Assembly: GCF_001306915.1 (NCBI RefSeq)
Contig: NZ_LJTC01000015.1
Location: 627 to 64,626 of the forward strand
Length of the DNA: 64,000 bases
Origin: Pseudoalteromonas lipolytica
GTDB taxonomy: Bacteria; Pseudomonadota; Gammaproteobacteria; Enterobacterales; Alteromonadaceae
Reading direction: 5' to 3'
Shown one piece after another: positions 21,201-28,948 of this stretch (position 1 is the stretch's first letter; each line of letters begins with the position of its first letter). A program made the translations under genes and the position numbers. Below the pieces are notes generated by a model. It was not told the origin of the DNA. It did not search any database and saw nothing but the letters and a program-made list of their open reading frames with translations.

Positions 21201-24200
21201 CGCATTGTCATTATTATAATTAACGACGGCACTACCACTCGCCGCGCCTGCTAGTAAGCCAGATGTGTTATTAGCAAGTGTAATTGTCAGGGTAACATCA
21301 TCACCTTCTTCATCGGTGATTTGATAATTATCGAATAGTAAGCTTGCGTCGCTGTCTTCTGCAACAGAAAGCGCATAACTATCAAATACTGCTCGGCTGG
21401 ATTTCATCGCCGAAGCCTTGAGATCATTAATAAAATCAGTGAAAGAAATATATAAGCTGTCGTCACTCGCAATAGCGAGTGTAACATTAACTGCTCTATC
21501 TGATGTAGAGCCTGACTGAGTCATCGAATGCCAACCTGTGCCATTAAATCTCATCACTGTAGCTTTTCTGTTTTCTTCATAGTCTGTAAAAGCGACATAA
21601 AGGTTATTATTACTGTCAAACTCAATATCGAGTTGACCAACTCTTCCTTTAGATATGCCTGCTTCGCCTAAAAAGACCCAATCTGTCCCATCGAATGTTC
21701 TTACTGAAGGAATACGTGCGCTGGAATTGTAAGCAAGGTAAGGGATATTATTATTAAAAGCTAAGTCAAGATTAATAACATCTTCAGAGAAGTTCACAGG
21801 CCCTACTTGTTCCCAATTATTATTGACTAACTTTTTAACATTGCCGCTATCAGACTTACCATGATCAACATATGCAAGGTAAGGTGTGTTACTGTCATCA
21901 AATGCTAGTGAGAGATACCTTGGATCACTAGGTGTAAAATCAGTGCCACCCACAGTAAGCCAATTTGTACCATCCCATTTTTTTACAATAGCTTTATTAG
22001 AATAACCAAAATCCTGATAAGCAACATATAGGTTGTCTGCACTATCAATTGCAATTGCAGTATGCTTTGCTTGATCTAGACTAACAGGCCCCTCGCCTAC
22101 AACTAGCCAACTGCCGTTGATAAACTTTTGTACAACAGTTTTACCTCCAAGTGATCTATCCTGATAGATGATATAAGGGGTATTGTGACTGTCTATCGCA
22201 ATTTTATGATGGCCGACAGACCCCGCTGAGAAATTTCGAGGCCCTACATATTGCCAAGAATCACCCTCTAATTTCATTACAGTCACACCGGTTTTATCAT
22301 CGAGATAATCCGCGAAAACCACATAAGGAACATCATTATTATCTAATTTAACTTCAATTTCTTCGGCATACGCTTTAGAAAAAGCCGCATTACCCACAAA
22401 ATCCCATTTGAGCTTATTGGTTATCACTGGCGCATCATTCGTTAATGAAATCGAGATAGCAAAATTTTGATTGGTAACTGGCTCAACACCATCTTCCAAG
22501 CCATCGGCTAGGTCAAACGTGAAGCTATCAGAGTTAGTCTCAGAACCATTGTGTTTGTAGTAAAGGTTTGAATCATACAGCGTTTGCTGGGTAAACGTGC
22601 CATTTACAGCAAGCGCTTCGCCTGAGTCTAAGCTGCCATTATTATTCGTATCAACAAACAAACTGCCATTGCTTGGTGCTGATTTAAGTGTAAATGTAAG
22701 CTCTGCGCCTGTGTCATCAGGGTCTGAGGCTGATAAGTCAAGTGTAGAAATTAGTTTTGTAGTACCTTCATCGATTGAAAGGCCTTTATTAACAGAAACT
22801 GACGGCGCTTTGTTAGGTGTAACTACGTTATAAGTTAAAGTTACCGGCGAGGCGCTCTCTGTGCCATCAGTCAGTTCGTTAGTGAATGTGAATTCACCAG
22901 TATAGTTACTATCAAGATTGAAGGTTAAATTTTTGATTGTTGCTTTTACATCACTAACACTTCCAGAGACTGTTAATACACCGCTGCTTGGCTCGTAGTT
23001 ATAATCAGCCCCACCGCTTGCATTACCTGAAAAGCTCCCTGCGTTGGTATCCGAAAGTGTAATCGTTAACACCACATCGTCAGCGTCTTCGTCTGATATT
23101 ATGAAATCAGCAAACGGATCTCCTATTGAGTCTCCTTGAGTAATTATTCTAGATGAATCTGAGAATGTTGTTGTTGCATATTTCATTACACTGGCAAAAA
23201 AAGTTGAAGTACCCTCAAAATAAATAACATATGGTGTATTTTGGCTATCAAGGGCAAAATGGCTGTAGGTCGTAATTCCTGGAGCAAACACTCTTCTCCC
23301 AACAAACTGCCAAGCATTATTTTCGAATGTTATAACGCTGCCCCCAAATTGATCGGCTTCATTATCTATGAAAAATAAAAATGGTATGTCATTCTCACCA
23401 AATTCAAGCTTAGGGAAACCTGCACCACCTCCAGATACATCCTCAACAACTAAAGACCAACTTGTTCCATCAAATTTATAAATACCGAGCCCGTTAGCAG
23501 AGCTACTATTTTCAGTTCTAGTGCTTAAAAAAATATTGTCATTACTATCAATTGCTATTGACGGTTCAATTGCACTGGTATCTGAAATACCTGGTTCGCC
23601 GACATATACCCAAGATGAGCCATTAAACGACATCACTGAAGCTCCAGTACTAGAGTGAGAGTAATCTCTAAATGAAACGTAAGGCGTATTTGAGCTATCA
23701 AAAGCAATTTCAGTATAGGTTGCCTCTGATGGCGTAAACCCCTCTATACCAACACTTACCCAGTGATTACCATCATATTTTTTTACAACAGCTTTACTTC
23801 CAAAATTTGCATTGTTATAAACAATATGCAAAACGCCATTATTATCAAATGCTAAATTATTGTATAAAATATGCCCACTTGAAACAGGTGAGCCAACATC
23901 CACCCAAGATGTTCCATCAAAACTTAGTACTCTTAATCCTCCGTCATCAGTGAAGCAAATAAACGGGGTGTTATTATTATCAAAGATTATATCCGAGTAA
24001 TGAACAATACTACTTGTAATATCTGTGTTACCGACATGTTCCCAATCCGTACCATTAAATTTTAATACCCTTAAAGGTGAATCTGAATTTCCCGAGAAAA
24101 TTGCCCAGGGTACATCATTAGCATCCATGCTAATGTTTATACCCACAGGAGAGTATCCACCTCTTGTGAACCTAGAGTTACCAACAAATTCCCACCCATT

Positions 24201-24518
24201 ACTTGAAAAACTAGGCGCTGTATTTTTCTTTGTAACTGTTAATTCATCACCCTTCTGGATGTTTCTGTCTGACAAAGAAAGATTATCATCATCCAGTATA
24301 AGCGTACCCGCTTCAGAGATTCGAGCGATAATCACCCTCTCTAGCGGGATACTCGTTTCATCGCTTATTAATTGTCGTAGAGTACCAATACTGTCACTGG
24401 GCTCTACATCAAGCGTAAACGTTTTACTAGGAGCGATAATTGTTATTGGCATAGCCAATATCGACATGGGCGCAATAAGTGCGACTAAGTATAAATATTT
24501 AATAATTGTTGATAACAT
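15228..24518 (-). CDS. Giant secreted multidomain adhesin-like protein with N-terminal ubiquitin-like domain
   Basis: A single open 3096-residue frame. Residues 1-22 are a signal peptide; 23-98 a ubiquitin-like domain (see separate entry). About 105-448: seven ~48-residue propeller-type repeats ending in variants of FDGTSWVYVG. 449-695: cadherin-like repeats (SDEDADDVVLTITL). 700-1040: a second set of seven propeller repeats. 1045-1530: a cadherin-like unit and four putative-Ig (He_PIG) units with LTGTPxNDDVG. 1530-2010: five Big/cadherin units linked by NDAP. Then another He_PIG, an Ig-like, HYR-like and Calx-beta domain (~2455-2560), thrombospondin-3-type calcium motifs DTDFDGIPDNEE (~2665), a choice-of-anchor-type segment and two last Ig-like units. 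The tail SGGGTLPMSLILLLFALTMI + RRS resembles GlyGly-CTERM, implying rhombosortase processing and surface anchoring. Likely calcium-dependent adhesion or matrix function; this role is inferred. Confidence 0.93.
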   Translation of the reverse strand: MLSTIIKYLYLVALIAPMSILAMPITIIAPSKTFTLDVEPSDSIGTLRQLISDETSIPLERVIIARISEAGTLILDDDNLSLSDRNIQKGDELTVTKKNTAPSFSSNGWEFVGNSRFTRGGYSPVGINISMDANDVPWAIFSGNSDSPLRVLKFNGTDWEHVGNTDITSSIVHYSDIIFDNNNTPFICFTDDGGLRVLSFDGTSWVDVGSPVSSGHILYNNLAFDNNGVLHIVYNNANFGSKAVVKKYDGNHWVSVGIEGFTPSEATYTEIAFDSSNTPYVSFRDYSHSSTGASVMSFNGSSWVYVGEPGISDTSAIEPSIAIDSNDNIFLSTRTENSSSANGLGIYKFDGTSWSLVVEDVSGGGAGFPKLEFGENDIPFLFFIDNEADQFGGSVITFENNAWQFVGRRVFAPGITTYSHFALDSQNTPYVIYFEGTSTFFASVMKYATTTFSDSSRIITQGDSIGDPFADFIISDEDADDVVLTITLSDTNAGSFSGNASGGADYNYEPSSGVLTVSGSVSDVKATIKNLTFNLDSNYTGEFTFTNELTDGTESASPVTLTYNVVTPNKAPSVSVNKGLSIDEGTTKLISTLDLSASDPDDTGAELTFTLKSAPSNGSLFVDTNNNGSLDSGEALAVNGTFTQQTLYDSNLYYKHNGSETNSDSFTFDLADGLEDGVEPVTNQNFAISISLTNDAPVITNKLKWDFVGNAAFSKAYAEEIEVKLDNNDVPYVVFADYLDDKTGVTVMKLEGDSWQYVGPRNFSAGSVGHHKIAIDSHNTPYIIYQDRSLGGKTVVQKFINGSWLVVGEGPVSLDQAKHTAIAIDSADNLYVAYQDFGYSNKAIVKKWDGTNWLTVGGTDFTPSDPRYLSLAFDDSNTPYLAYVDHGKSDSGNVKKLVNNNWEQVGPVNFSEDVINLDLAFNNNIPYLAYNSSARIPSVRTFDGTDWVFLGEAGISKGRVGQLDIEFDSNNNLYVAFTDYEENRKATVMRFNGTGWHSMTQSGSTSDRAVNVTLAIASDDSLYISFTDFINDLKASAMKSSRAVFDSYALSVAEDSDASLLFDNYQITDEEGDDVTLTITLANNTSGLLAGAASGSAVVNYNNDNATLTVSGSLADVTTTLANLSFKPAANFSGSLGITFNLTDGSNSITPVNGTITVIGVNDAPSISSIAVTQATEDTLYSYQLTVSDADKDDTFTYRATQLPSWLSLNPSGLLAGTPTNDDVGDHTVTISVTDQANASDIQSFTISVENVNDKPVISSTPIRAATQDQPYSYTLVASDIDKGDTLTYTATKIPGWLGFTRSTGELYGTPNKHTIGTYAITLTVTDSTGASVSQSFSITVENVNDAPEISSVPITSATEDSFYSYTLTAKDADKGDTLTYAATKLPNWLTINPSTGVLSGTPSNDDVGEHAVTLSVKDGANALDTQSFTISVVNVNDEPVISSTPITVATEDNRYIYTLNASDVDKDDTLKYGATNYPDWLVFNRSTGVLTGTPRNDDVGVHSVTLTVTDSANATVEQTFTITVENVNDAPDVQNDIASVDEDNSVAIDILANDSDVDSKLNPASVMIVTTPTQGQTSLNTANGVITYTPNENINGTDTFSYTVDDIEHGRSDVATVTITINPVNDAPLANSDSAMTEEDMAIEIDVALNDADIDEGDSLDLSSLAVVSAPENGQANVQNERIVYTPTSNFNGSDTFTYRIADKAGAVSNIARVLVTIGEVNDAPVATNDLGVLDEDTSIELSILDNDIDVDSELLTENVTITQAPKHGELTVNKELSTIRFTPHSDFFGTDSFEYSVKDDQFLMSNIATVTLTVNSVNDAPVAQNDTAVLLEDTSHNINVLGNDSDVDGTLDKTSLEVVIQPEHGNVQVNNGVFSYTPDSNSYGADTFTYRVKDDLGLWSNHAEVFITVTAVNDAPLANNDVIQTNEDESVIIDVTQNDSDIDGHLDEDSVNIVTNPAFGHITNNVDGTVTYTPISNYVGFDSFTYSVLDNEGAQSNTASVTITMLAVNDAPVIESHPVTSATQDEAYSYVVTVKDIDSADSYKLSALELPSWLDFDPTTGELSGTPSNDDVGTHSINLVATDAGGLTDTQTFAITVADVNDEATGGISITGEAKEGETLAVESTIEDPDGVGEFTYQWMRNGEIITGATLAEYMLTEADIGATITVVVTYVDGHGNTETFTSDATSVVIIANVAPVTHDEQFSMDEDESITFSLNYFDENGDEVTLNLVTPVSNGTLIMDANHLVYQPNADFNGTDSFSYTVSDGMLNSNIATVTIVVNAINDAPVSMPDNFTINADLNEYVVLDVLANDIDVDGDELTLVKATVSAGTIRIVDNKLEYLAPVGLNADVVITYQIKDSNGEVVEVTLVVSVVSTAAEITITAPEDKTIASKGLFTKVNMGTAIAKDALGNPVRVTASSKGFFAPGTHTVIWSAGEGDDQVSATQLINVIPQVNFSKNQTATEGTAVSIKAILNGDAVNYPVVVPYTVSGDALEGADHDLVEGEFRFEKGQREASLIVNVSSDDIDEKSETLVLQFSTPENAVVGPLGEHTLTIEEGNVAPSIEVFANQQGIVTRIINRQGGDVTLTTLVTDANLTDTHIYGWLTSDSAIVDTDSVEESFTFDPQLLELGTYQFEVGVFDGQQAGSSLLELTIVDSMPQLSSEDTDFDGIPDNEEGYGDADNDGIPDYLDADSLALNVVQEKLNESEFFLMETEPGLQLSLGHVAFVAHGTNTGVSEQEVMHYGNYGSGATADAGFDYASGVFDFNVSQIPVAGQSVGIVIAQFAPIPSNAVYRKLMHTGWTEFVVDSRNSIASAPGAEGFCPPPHDAQYTQGLTEGHWCVQLTIEDGGPNDADGKVNRIIEDPSGIASTMSTNTQPVAEDDMVRVKRNISTYLDVLSNDTDANDDSLILTSAAVDIGEVSIVNNLLYFVPQAEHLGIATISYSISDSQGGADFATVIVDVVANEAPMIDAIIDVSTDDQSPVTIDILANVTDEDNNDFTIISATAENGSVVINDDGTITYTPNAGFEGTDTVTFVISDGDGGTTQGQFNVVVKAYKQVSVEHKTSGGGTLPMSLILLLFALTMIRRSYYRTYR
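24225..24452 (-). other. Ubiquitin-like domain at the mature N-terminus of the giant protein
   Basis: Residues 23-98 of the giant protein align by eye with eukaryotic ubiquitin almost end to end. After predicted signal cleavage at SILA the chain begins MPITI (ubiquitin MQIFV). Then KTFTLDVEPSDSI matches ubiquitin KTITLEVEPSDTI, an I-x-D-x-x-x-IP helix end follows, and LSLSDRNIQKGDELTV matches TLSDYNIQKESTLHLV. A longer loop replaces the region around ubiquitin residues 42-52. The chain continues TKKNTAPS, with no C-terminal Gly-Gly, so it cannot be conjugated and acts as a fold only. Confidence 0.85.
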
Positions 24519-24642
24519 GGCATTTTAATCCTGTAGAAACTTCAAGCTGTTTGCTAATTCACGATGAGTGGTTTAGTAAGTAGACTCAGCTATTCCTTGA
24601 GATAATTAAAAATGTACGCCCCCTGCATACATTTGGAGTTGA

Positions 24643-25317
24643 TTAGTTAAACTGATACTTAGCGCCAATTGAAAACATTGACGTTGAGTAATCATCTAAC
24701 CTAGCTTGGTCGTAACTTAAGAAAAGTAGAGTATTTTCAAATATTGAATAGCTGATTTCACCGCCAAAAGTTACACTATTGCCGCTGCGTTTCGCTTTAA
24801 AAACATCTGATGTATTGATTTGGTATTGGTAATCTTGTTGCCAATCAAGGTACCCAAGTTTACCTGTTAGTGATAGGTCATTTGTTAGAGGCCATGATGC
24901 TAAAACAACTAGGTGTGGCCCCTTTGCAGATTCAGGGTAAGTTGCTTGCATTACATCATGAAAATTGTCTAAATCAGTCACCTCTCCTGTTAAACGAAAA
25001 TTTCTATCGCCAAAATCTAAATAACCCAGTTGGACTGAAAATATAGAATCTAGCTGATATCCAAATCCTAGTTGATAACCTACGTCAGCATCTTTCACTG
25101 ATAAGTTTTCATAATTGACACTCTGTGCAACAAGCTCATTTTTAACAGCGTCTGCCTTAAAATCAGTCGAAGCGTGGCCTATTTGGCCATACAAATACCA
25201 ATTATTTTCTTTAGCTTGCCCATCTGTACTGAATAGTGAGCCACCAGAAAAAAGAATCAGTATAAAAGCCCATGAAAAACAACTAGAACTTTTAGTTAAA
25301 AAGTATTTATGGTTCAA
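24643..25317 (-). CDS. Outer-membrane eight-stranded beta-barrel protein (OmpA-TM/OmpW-like)
   Basis: An exported barrel of about 224 residues: signal peptide (NHKYFLTKSSSCFSWAFILI..., cleavage near GQA), then alternating beta strands such as NNWYLYGQIGHASTD, VGYQLGFGYQLD, FSVQLGYLDFGD, LSLTGKLGYLDWQ and a final SMFSIGAKYQFN ending in Phe-Asn; aromatic termini are typical for barrel insertion. There is no ATG; the long frame opens with TTG at 25371, but TTG at 25317 has AAGAGAG upstream and puts the signal peptide at the N-terminus, so it is preferred. It precedes the giant adhesin gene on the same strand by about 125 bases, possibly in one transcript. The function is unknown. Confidence 0.72.
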   Translation of the reverse strand: MNHKYFLTKSSSCFSWAFILILFSGGSLFSTDGQAKENNWYLYGQIGHASTDFKADAVKNELVAQSVNYENLSVKDADVGYQLGFGYQLDSIFSVQLGYLDFGDRNFRLTGEVTDLDNFHDVMQATYPESAKGPHLVVLASWPLTNDLSLTGKLGYLDWQQDYQYQINTSDVFKAKRSGNSVTFGGEISYSIFENTLLFLSYDQARLDDYSTSMFSIGAKYQFN

Positions 25318-25613
25318 AATAAAGCACTCTCTTAATCTAATTAAACGGGCACAGAATTGATTTAAATACAATAATATGTAGATTTAAAAGTCAGAATATC
25401 AACTCTGCATTTATGTTTTACATTAGATGAAAAGATGAGTGATCCGAATCAGAATCTTCCTAAATTTATGAGCTTGTGAAATTTCCGACAGACATTGTTA
25501 TTAGTTATTTGGTGATTTTGAATAATTGACAAAAAATCAATTCTAAATAACTAGTCATAGTTTGAAATAAATGGGCTATTATTATTCATAAAATAATGAT
25601 TCCCGCTTTATTA

Positions 25614-26591
25614 ATGAAAAATAGCTATAAATTTAAATTTATTTTTTATACCCCTATTATTTTCTGTATCTGCTCAGCGGTTTTTGCAAACCCGACTAAG
25701 CAGCTCGAATCGGCCTTTGCCACGTCGTTGGTTTTAACCGATGGTGATAGTATTACCTTGGGTTTTGGTGATTTTGATCCACAAACACTGTTTGACTCGC
25801 AACATGCCAACAAAGATGAAGACAGTATTGCGCTTAGAAAAGAACTCAAACTCTACAGTATTCCTTACACTTGGCAGCTTGATGAGCCTGTTTATCAACA
25901 CAAACTAAGCCTGACCAGCAAAGTAAGCTATTTAAATCAATCAGATTTCATTTCGCTTTTTGATAATGTGGCTGACGACTATATTTCAGAAACAGTGTAT
26001 AACGGGATGATCGGTTTTAATGCCGAAAAAGCACTTGGCTCTAAATGGTCATATCAATTTGGTTTTAATACTCACTACTTACATTACAACAATGATTATG
26101 AGTACAACTCTCCCGAGTCTAGACGTAATTTTAAGCCTTTAGCTGAAAATCTTTACACCAACCTCAATAGTAATGCACTGGTGTTAAACCCTAATGCGAC
26201 CATGATCTATCGCTTACCTAGGCATTGGGGCTATTACGAGTACAAACTTAACTTTAATTATTACTATGGCTGGGCACTCTCTCACCCTGATGGAATAAAT
26301 AATGCGGCGCCTGAAACATGGCGCACACTCAATGGTATTAAAGCTAAATTTAACATGTTCAAAATCGGGGTTTTTGAGCAAGCTTTTTACATCAAAGGCC
26401 AACGTATCGATTTAGGCGGCGATAGTCGGGTAGCATTTGGGACCGATCACTTTTATGAATACGGTATTGGCTTTTTATGGGATAGCAGAAAATGGACGTC
26501 ATGGTTCGATAACTTTGGTATTGGTATCAACATTCACAATGGCAGTAGCCTAGATGGCGCTGCTATTGTCTTGTACTTTAATGAAATTTAA
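25614..26591 (+). CDS. Solitary outer-membrane autotransporter-type beta-barrel protein
   Basis: A ~325-residue exported protein with signal peptide (MKNSYKFKFIFYTPIIFCIC, cleavage at VFA) and no passenger domain. Strands such as KLSLTSKVSYLNQ, WSYQFGFNTHYLHYNN, YYEYKLNFNYYYGWAL and FDNFGIGINIHNG then AAIVLYFNEI fill the remainder. Length and pattern fit the solitary autotransporter barrel family of Vibrio and Alteromonadales. An ATG 18 bases upstream (25596) is in frame; the later ATG gives a normal signal peptide, but neither has a clear ribosome-binding site. A TTGACA at 25526 could be a -35 element. No known partner; the function is unknown. Confidence 0.78.
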   Translation: MKNSYKFKFIFYTPIIFCICSAVFANPTKQLESAFATSLVLTDGDSITLGFGDFDPQTLFDSQHANKDEDSIALRKELKLYSIPYTWQLDEPVYQHKLSLTSKVSYLNQSDFISLFDNVADDYISETVYNGMIGFNAEKALGSKWSYQFGFNTHYLHYNNDYEYNSPESRRNFKPLAENLYTNLNSNALVLNPNATMIYRLPRHWGYYEYKLNFNYYYGWALSHPDGINNAAPETWRTLNGIKAKFNMFKIGVFEQAFYIKGQRIDLGGDSRVAFGTDHFYEYGIGFLWDSRKWTSWFDNFGIGINIHNGSSLDGAAIVLYFNEI

Positions 26592-26663
26592 GTCCAATAT
26601 AAAAACACAAACTGAGCAAACAGACTATATTATTAGATATACTTAGAATTCAAGGAAGATTAT

Positions 26664-28392
26664 ATGAAACATCACCTCGCAATTGCATGTTCATTGCTTG
26701 CCTTAACGGCTTGCGATAAAACCTCTGAACAAACAGCTAAAACGCTTCCACTGCAAGTGAGTGCAGCAGATACCATTTATTATGGTGGTGATATTCTTAC
26801 AATGACTGGCGATGAACCAGAGTATGCGCAAGCAATCGCAACGCAAGGCGACAAAATTATCTTTGTGGGTGATAAAACTAAAGCCCTTGAGCATAAGTTT
26901 GGTAAAACGAAGCTGATTGATTTACAAGGCAAGACCCTAATGCCTGGCTTTGTAGATGGCCACAGTCATGTGTACGCGGTAGGCTTGCAAGCCATGGTAG
27001 CCAATGTATTACCTAGTCCAGATGGTGATGCTAACAGCGTTGAGCAAATCGTTAATATTCTCACAGCTGCACAGAATAACCCTGATTACACCACTTTTAT
27101 TGAAAAAACAGGCGCTATCTTAGGATTTGGGTACGATGATGCTGAGCTTGATAGATACCCTACAAAAATGGACTTAGACCGAGTTAGCACCGAAAAGCCT
27201 GTGATCATCATTCATACCTCAGGGCACTTAAGTGTGGCAAACACTAAAGCGTTAGCCATGGCTGGCATCGATGAAAACACAGAAAATCCTGACGGCGGGA
27301 TAATTCGTCGCATGACAAACTCACAAGAGCCCAATGGGGTGCTCGAAGAAAACGCGCACTTTGGATTACTGTTTAAACTTATGAAATCTGTTGATCCTGA
27401 TTTACAAGATTTAATGCTGCAAGAAGGGCAAAAACTCTATACAAAATACGGCTACACAACGGCCCAAGAAGGACGTGCTACCCAAGAAGCTTATGACTCG
27501 ATGGTAAGAGCATCAAAGGCAGATAAATTCGTGATTGATATAGTTGCCTATGCCGATATGGCCACCAGCAGCGGATTTATGGACTCAGCCTATAACAGTA
27601 ACACCTACTTTTCGCATCGGGGGTGTAAAACTTAACTTTGATGGCTCACCGCAAGGTAAAACCGCTTGGTTATCTCAGCCATACTTAAAAGCCCCCGAAG
27701 GCCAAGAGCAAGGTTATGCAGGCTACCCTACTTTTAATGATGAGCAAGCTTATCAGTATATTGAAACGGCCTTTGCCAATGACTGGCAGGTAATGACGCA
27801 TGCAAATGGTGATGCCGCCATTGAGCAGTTTTTAAATGCCGTTGAAAGTGCCAATAACAAGCTCGGCAAAAAAGATCGCCGGCCAGTACTCATTCATGGT
27901 CAAACAATTCGTCAAGATCAGGTAAATCGTCTTAAAGAATTAGGCATATTTCCATCGCTCTTCCCAATGCATACGTTTTATTGGGGCGACTGGCATGTAA
28001 ATTCAGTGCTAGGTCACCCCCGTGCCGATTTTATTTCACCCACTCAAGCTGTTCGCAAACAAGGATTAATGTTTAGCACCCATCATGATGCACCAGTCGC
28101 CCTACCTGATGCACTACGTGTATTAGATGCAACTGTTAACCGCACAACCCGTACAGATCAAGTATTAGGGCCAGAGCAACGTGTTTCTGTGTATACTGCA
28201 CTACAAGCAATGACCACATGGCCTGCGTATCAACATTTTGAAGAAAGTTCAAAAGGGCAATTAAAACAAGGGATGCAAGCAGACTTGATAATTCTTGATA
28301 AGAATCCGCTAAAGATAAAGCCTGTAGAGCTACATAACTTACAAGTGTTAGAAACCATTAGTCGTGGTGAAACCGTCTACAGCAAAAATTAA
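26664..28392 (+). pseudogene. Lipoprotein amidohydrolase (YtcJ-type, Amidohydro_3), broken by a frameshift
   Basis: Two frames together encode one amidohydrolase. The first (to the stop at 27633-27635) has a lipobox LLALTAC, the strand LMPGFVDGHSHVYAVG metal motif HSH, and continues to MDSAYNSNTYFSH. The second frame picks up at RIGGVKLNFDGSPQGKTAWL and carries the later metal His sites (MTHANGDAAI, VLIHGQTIRQ, STHHDAPVALPDA) to the C-terminus. The break falls at about 27609-27620. Inserting one more copy of the eight bases TTTTCGCA there would restore NTYFSHFRIGGVKL, so a slippage deletion of one repeat unit is a simple explanation. A sequencing error is also possible. The family usually covers 550-580 residues, as the repaired gene would. 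Confidence 0.85.
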
Positions 28393-28411
28393 ACACACTT
28401 TAAGGAGTAAA

Positions 28412-28930
28412 ATGAATAAGTTCATACAATTAGCCTGTGCTGCGCTGCTGTCTTTTTCTGCATTTGCAGCACAAACCGTTACTACAAAACTGGATATTTT
28501 AAATCTTAAGGCGCAGTCTGAGAATGTGCTAACTTCAGGGCAGCCAAGTCAAACTGATTTTGCCAAGTTAAAGCAACTTGGTGTTCAGAACATCATCAAC
28601 CTTCGCGGTGATAACGAAACGAATTGGTCTGAGCAAGAGCTAGTCACTGAGCTTGGTATGAACTATTACCATATTCCTGTGCAATCTAAAGCTGATATTA
28701 CCATTGAAAATGCTACGAAACTTCAGGCCTTACTCAATGAGCACCAACAACAAACCACCTTACTTCACTGCGCGAGCAGCAACCGTGTCGGTGCTCTCGT
28801 TGCGCTATACAATGCGGTAACCTTGAATAAGCCAATTGATGAAGCTGTTGAGATTGGTAAACAATGGGGCTTAAAAAGCCTTGAAGGGGTGGTAAGAAGC
28901 AAAGTTAACGAAGAGGTTGGTCAGCCATAA
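28412..28930 (+). CDS. Exported small phosphatase-like protein (HCX5R; DUF442/BLH-type)
   Basis: A 172-residue exported protein: signal peptide (MNKFIQLACAALLSFSAFAA), then a dual-specificity-phosphatase-like fold with LTSGQPSQTDFAKLKQLGVQ, IINLRGDNE and the P-loop HCASSNRVGAL matching HCX5R, so catalytic Cys and Arg are both present. Closest to the beta-lactamase-hydrolase/DUF442 phosphatase group; the physiological substrate is unknown. A longer frame starts upstream, but AAGGAG at 28402 directly before the ATG at 28412 fixes the start. It lies 20 bases behind the broken amidohydrolase gene and likely shares its transcript. Confidence 0.82.
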   Translation: MNKFIQLACAALLSFSAFAAQTVTTKLDILNLKAQSENVLTSGQPSQTDFAKLKQLGVQNIINLRGDNETNWSEQELVTELGMNYYHIPVQSKADITIENATKLQALLNEHQQQTTLLHCASSNRVGALVALYNAVTLNKPIDEAVEIGKQWGLKSLEGVVRSKVNEEVGQP

Positions 28931-28940
28931 GCTGACCAAC
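28916..28940 (+). terminator. Hairpin overlapping the stop of the phosphatase-like gene
   Basis: GTTGGTCAGC pairs perfectly with GCTGACCAAC around CATAA; the TAA stop lies in the loop. It sits between convergent genes; the T-run is delayed (about 15 bases downstream), so termination strength is uncertain. Confidence 0.55.
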
Positions 28941-28948
28941 ATATTAGT

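Noticed and set aside
17266-24528. Plus-strand open frames opposite the giant gene
   Set aside because: Low-complexity Ser/Thr/Val-rich shadows of the repeat-coding strand, without ribosome-binding sites.
27544-28392. Second amidohydrolase frame as an independent gene
   Set aside because: It lacks a start-site signal and the N-terminal half of the fold; it continues exactly the protein of the upstream frame after a shift.
26664-28392. Programmed ribosomal frameshifting in the amidohydrolase gene
   Set aside because: No slippery heptamer or downstream stimulator is evident at the break, and a lost eight-base repeat explains it better.
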